The translations under genes and the position numbers were made by a program. 7,555 nt of DNA from Burkholderiales bacterium (GTDB lineage: Bacteria; Pseudomonadota; Gammaproteobacteria; Burkholderiales; Burkholderiaceae_C), in NCBI GenBank assembly GCA_947450745.1, contig CANFYD010000171.1, positions 1 through 7,555 on the forward strand, given 5' to 3'. Below the pieces are notes generated by a model. The model saw only the letters and a list, made by a program, of their open reading frames with translations. It had not been told where the DNA came from and did no database searches. Positions 6,458 through 7,555 of the stretch are shown piece by piece (position 1 is the stretch's first letter; the number at the start of each line of letters is the position of its first letter).

Positions 6458-6473
6458 CGGAAAAATTATTCCG
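6458..6473. repeat. 16-bp near-palindrome in the divergent intergenic region
   Basis: CGGAAAAATTATTCCG reads as an inverted repeat with seven of eight base pairs matched and no central spacer. It is an AT-rich island between GC-rich flanks, which suits either an operator or part of a promoter for yccA. The binding protein is unknown, and a chance palindrome is possible. Confidence 0.45.
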
Positions 6474-6514
6474 ACCCGCCTGACTCAGCAGGTTCAACCG
6501 AAGTGTCAGTTCGC

Positions 6515-6571
6515 GATTCACTGCTTTTTCAATAGCAGCGCCTTGCCTAAGCTACGCGCTCGCAGTGAATC
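6515..6571 (+). repeat. 10-bp perfect inverted repeat able to form a leader hairpin before yccA
   Basis: GATTCACTGC (6515-6524) is exactly complementary to GCAGTGAATC (6562-6571), with 37 nt between. Inside, AGCGC (6537-6541) can pair with GCGCT (6556-6560), extending the stem after a one-nucleotide bulge on the right and a 12-nt bulge on the left. Alternatively TAGC (6533-6536) can pair with GCTA (6551-6554), which is not nested with the AGCGC pairing. The hairpin would end 55 nt before the yccA Shine-Dalgarno sequence. There is no U-tract after it, so it is not an intrinsic terminator. It matches no riboswitch class I recognise. Confidence 0.5.
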
Positions 6572-6626
6572 CAGCGCCGACCGGCCATCGCTGCTGAATC
6601 TTGCCGCTGAATCCGCAACCCCACTC

Positions 6627-6631
6627 AAGGA
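6627..6631 (+). promoter_or_regulatory. Ribosome binding site deciding the yccA start
   Basis: AAGGA lies 7 nt before the ATG at 6639-6641. This favours the 240-residue product over the longer in-frame start at 6435. Confidence 0.7.
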
Positions 6632-6638
6632 CTACCCC

Positions 6639-7361
6639 ATGGAATCCCTCTCCCGCGTCACCAGCCCCAGCGCCAGCAACGGTGCGCTGGTCGTCGTCGA
6701 CTCACCCGCCACGCAACTTCCTGCCGAGGCGGCCAACTCGGCCCGCGTGCTGCGCAACACCTACGCGCTGCTCTCGTTGACGCTGCTGTTCAGCGCGGCA
6801 GTGGCCGCCGCCAGCGTGTCGCTGCGCCTGCCATCACCCGGCCTGTTGCTGACGCTGGGCGGCTATTTCGGCTTGCTCTACGCCGTCAACAAGTTGAAGA
6901 ACAGCGGCTGGGCCCTGCCTGTCGTGTTTGCCCTGACCGGTTTCATGGGCTTCACGCTCGGGCCCATGTTGTCCAGAACGCTGGCGATGGCCGGTGGCGG
7001 TCAGGTCGTGTTGATGGCGCTGGCAGCCACCGGTGCCACCTTCTTGTCCCTGTCCGCCTGGGTCTTGACGTCCAAGCGCGACTTCTCCTTCATGGGCGGC
7101 TTCCTGTTTGCCGGCATGGTGATCGCGCTGCTGGCGGGCTTGGGCGCCGTGTTCCTGCAGATTCCGGCGCTCGGCTTGGCGGTGTCGGCGATGGTCGCCT
7201 TGCTGTCGGCCGGCCTGATCCTGTTTGAAACCAGCCGCATCGTGAACGGTGGCGAAAGCAACTATGTGCTGGCCACGGTCAGCCTCTACTTGTCGATCTT
7301 CAACCTGTTCACCAGCTTGCTGAGCCTGTTCGGCTTCGGCGGATTCGGCAAAGACGACTGA
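6639..7361 (+). CDS. yccA: YccA-type inner-membrane protein, Bax inhibitor-1 family
   Basis: A 240-residue inner-membrane protein. In E. coli YccA is a substrate and modulator of the FtsH membrane protease and associates with the FtsH/HflKC complex; that role is inherited from the family, not shown here. Seen: a polar N-terminal tail (about 1-37), then hydrophobic segments near 42-62, 66-82, 92-111, 121-143, 152-173, 176-197 and 208-231, fitting seven transmembrane helices. Stretches matching YccA as I recall it are LRNTYALLSLTL (38-49), LPSPGLLLTL (64-73), FTLGPM (105-110), and a C-terminal FETSRIVNGGESNY (196-209) followed by ATVSLYLSIFNLF (212-224). The tail before the first helix is longer than in E. 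coli YccA by about 17 residues. Start chosen from AAGGA at 6627-6631. It is divergent from the ivd operon and 28 bp before a TerB-like gene, with which it may be co-transcribed. Confidence 0.9.
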   Translation: MESLSRVTSPSASNGALVVVDSPATQLPAEAANSARVLRNTYALLSLTLLFSAAVAAASVSLRLPSPGLLLTLGGYFGLLYAVNKLKNSGWALPVVFALTGFMGFTLGPMLSRTLAMAGGGQVVLMALAATGATFLSLSAWVLTSKRDFSFMGGFLFAGMVIALLAGLGAVFLQIPALGLAVSAMVALLSAGLILFETSRIVNGGESNYVLATVSLYLSIFNLFTSLLSLFGFGGFGKDD

Positions 7362-7389
7362 GTCAACTTCTAAAACCGGAGCGACTTTT

Positions 7390-7555
7390 ATGCGTCCCTA
7401 CCCCCACAACAGCCCGGAAGCGGCCAGCCGCATCGTCGCCTTGACGATGCTGGCTGACGGTCACTTGAGCCGCATCGAGCTCGAAGCCTTGCAGCGAGGC
7501 AGCCTGCAACATGCGTTCGAGCTGCCACCCGCCGCGCTGCATGGCGTGATTCAAG
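7390..7555 (+). CDS. TerB-like protein, N-terminal fragment (runs off the window)
   Basis: An open frame starts at ATG 7390 with GGAG (7378-7381) 8 nt upstream and continues to the window edge; 55 complete codons are visible. The peptide begins MRPYPHNSPEAASRIVAL and contains ALTMLADGHLSRIELEAL (17-34), the pattern of TerB-like helical domains (alanine/leucine-rich helix, then A-D-G-H-hydrophobic-S and acidic residues). TerB proteins are small soluble all-helical proteins named from tellurite-resistance clusters; stand-alone members are often unrelated to tellurite, and their function is mostly unknown. It follows yccA by 28 bp in the same direction, consistent with an operon. No other ter genes are visible. 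Family assignment rests on a short stretch only. Confidence 0.6.
   Translation, partial: MRPYPHNSPEAASRIVALTMLADGHLSRIELEALQRGSLQHAFELPPAALHGVIQ

Larger units (their letters stand above)
6391..6638. other. Intergenic leader region of yccA
   Basis: This 248-bp stretch between the ivd operator and the yccA start has no supported gene. It must contain the rightward promoter for yccA, but I find no good -35/-10 pair. It is locally AT-richer around 6461-6470. Structures seen are a 16-bp near-palindrome (6458-6473), a 10-bp perfect inverted repeat (6515-6524 with 6562-6571), and three copies of TGAATC (6566-6571, 6595-6600, 6608-6613). An in-frame extension of yccA upstream through this region exists from 6435 but looks unlike a membrane-protein N-terminus and is not counted as coding. 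Confidence 0.6.

Noticed and set aside
6435..6638. 68-residue upstream extension of yccA
   Set aside because: YccA similarity begins after the ATG at 6639, which has a good AAGGA site; the extension overlaps the inverted repeat and has no membrane or signal character.

Overview
The window looks like chromosomal DNA from a GC-rich betaproteobacterium, most likely Burkholderiales (Leptothrix/Rubrivivax/Comamonadaceae type). This is inferred from high GC, strong third-position G/C bias, long antisense shadow frames, and gene order and protein character; no rRNA or other direct phylogenetic marker is present. There are no insertion sequences, integrase, CRISPR array, tRNA or signs of recent transfer.

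Layout. Positions 1-123 are non-coding and hold a hairpin-bearing element just past the 3' end of the leftward gene cluster. Positions 124-6290 hold five genes on the minus strand, transcribed in the order ivd (isovaleryl-CoA dehydrogenase), can (type II beta-carbonic anhydrase), aceK (isocitrate dehydrogenase kinase/phosphatase), an acetyl-CoA C-acetyltransferase, and a short-chain-type acyl-CoA dehydrogenase. Gaps are only 36, 31, 57 and 40 bp, and each gene has a purine-rich Shine-Dalgarno-like sequence before its ATG, so one operon is likely. Positions 6291-6638 are a divergent intergenic region of 348 bp. Its left part carries a candidate promoter for ivd with a perfect 18-bp palindrome inside an 18-bp spacer, the geometry of MerR-family regulation (LiuR being the obvious candidate). 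Its right part is the leader of a rightward gene and contains a 10-bp inverted repeat and a 16-bp near-palindrome. Positions 6639-7361 encode a YccA-type seven-helix membrane protein of the Bax inhibitor-1 family, followed after 28 bp by the start of a TerB-like gene that runs off the right edge.

How the genes work together (inference). Isovaleryl-CoA dehydrogenase commits leucine carbon to 3-methylcrotonyl-CoA. The next step of that pathway uses bicarbonate, which carbonic anhydrase could supply. The pathway ends in acetoacetate and acetyl-CoA; thiolase converts acetoacetyl-CoA to acetyl-CoA, and the second acyl-CoA dehydrogenase probably oxidises another short acyl-CoA. AceK then sets the split of isocitrate between the TCA cycle and the glyoxylate shunt, which is needed when growth depends on acetyl-CoA. 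The cluster therefore reads as catabolism of leucine and short acyl-CoAs with its own bicarbonate supply and glyoxylate-bypass switch under one promoter. All coding genes belong to known families; the less-explained material is in the non-coding stretches.
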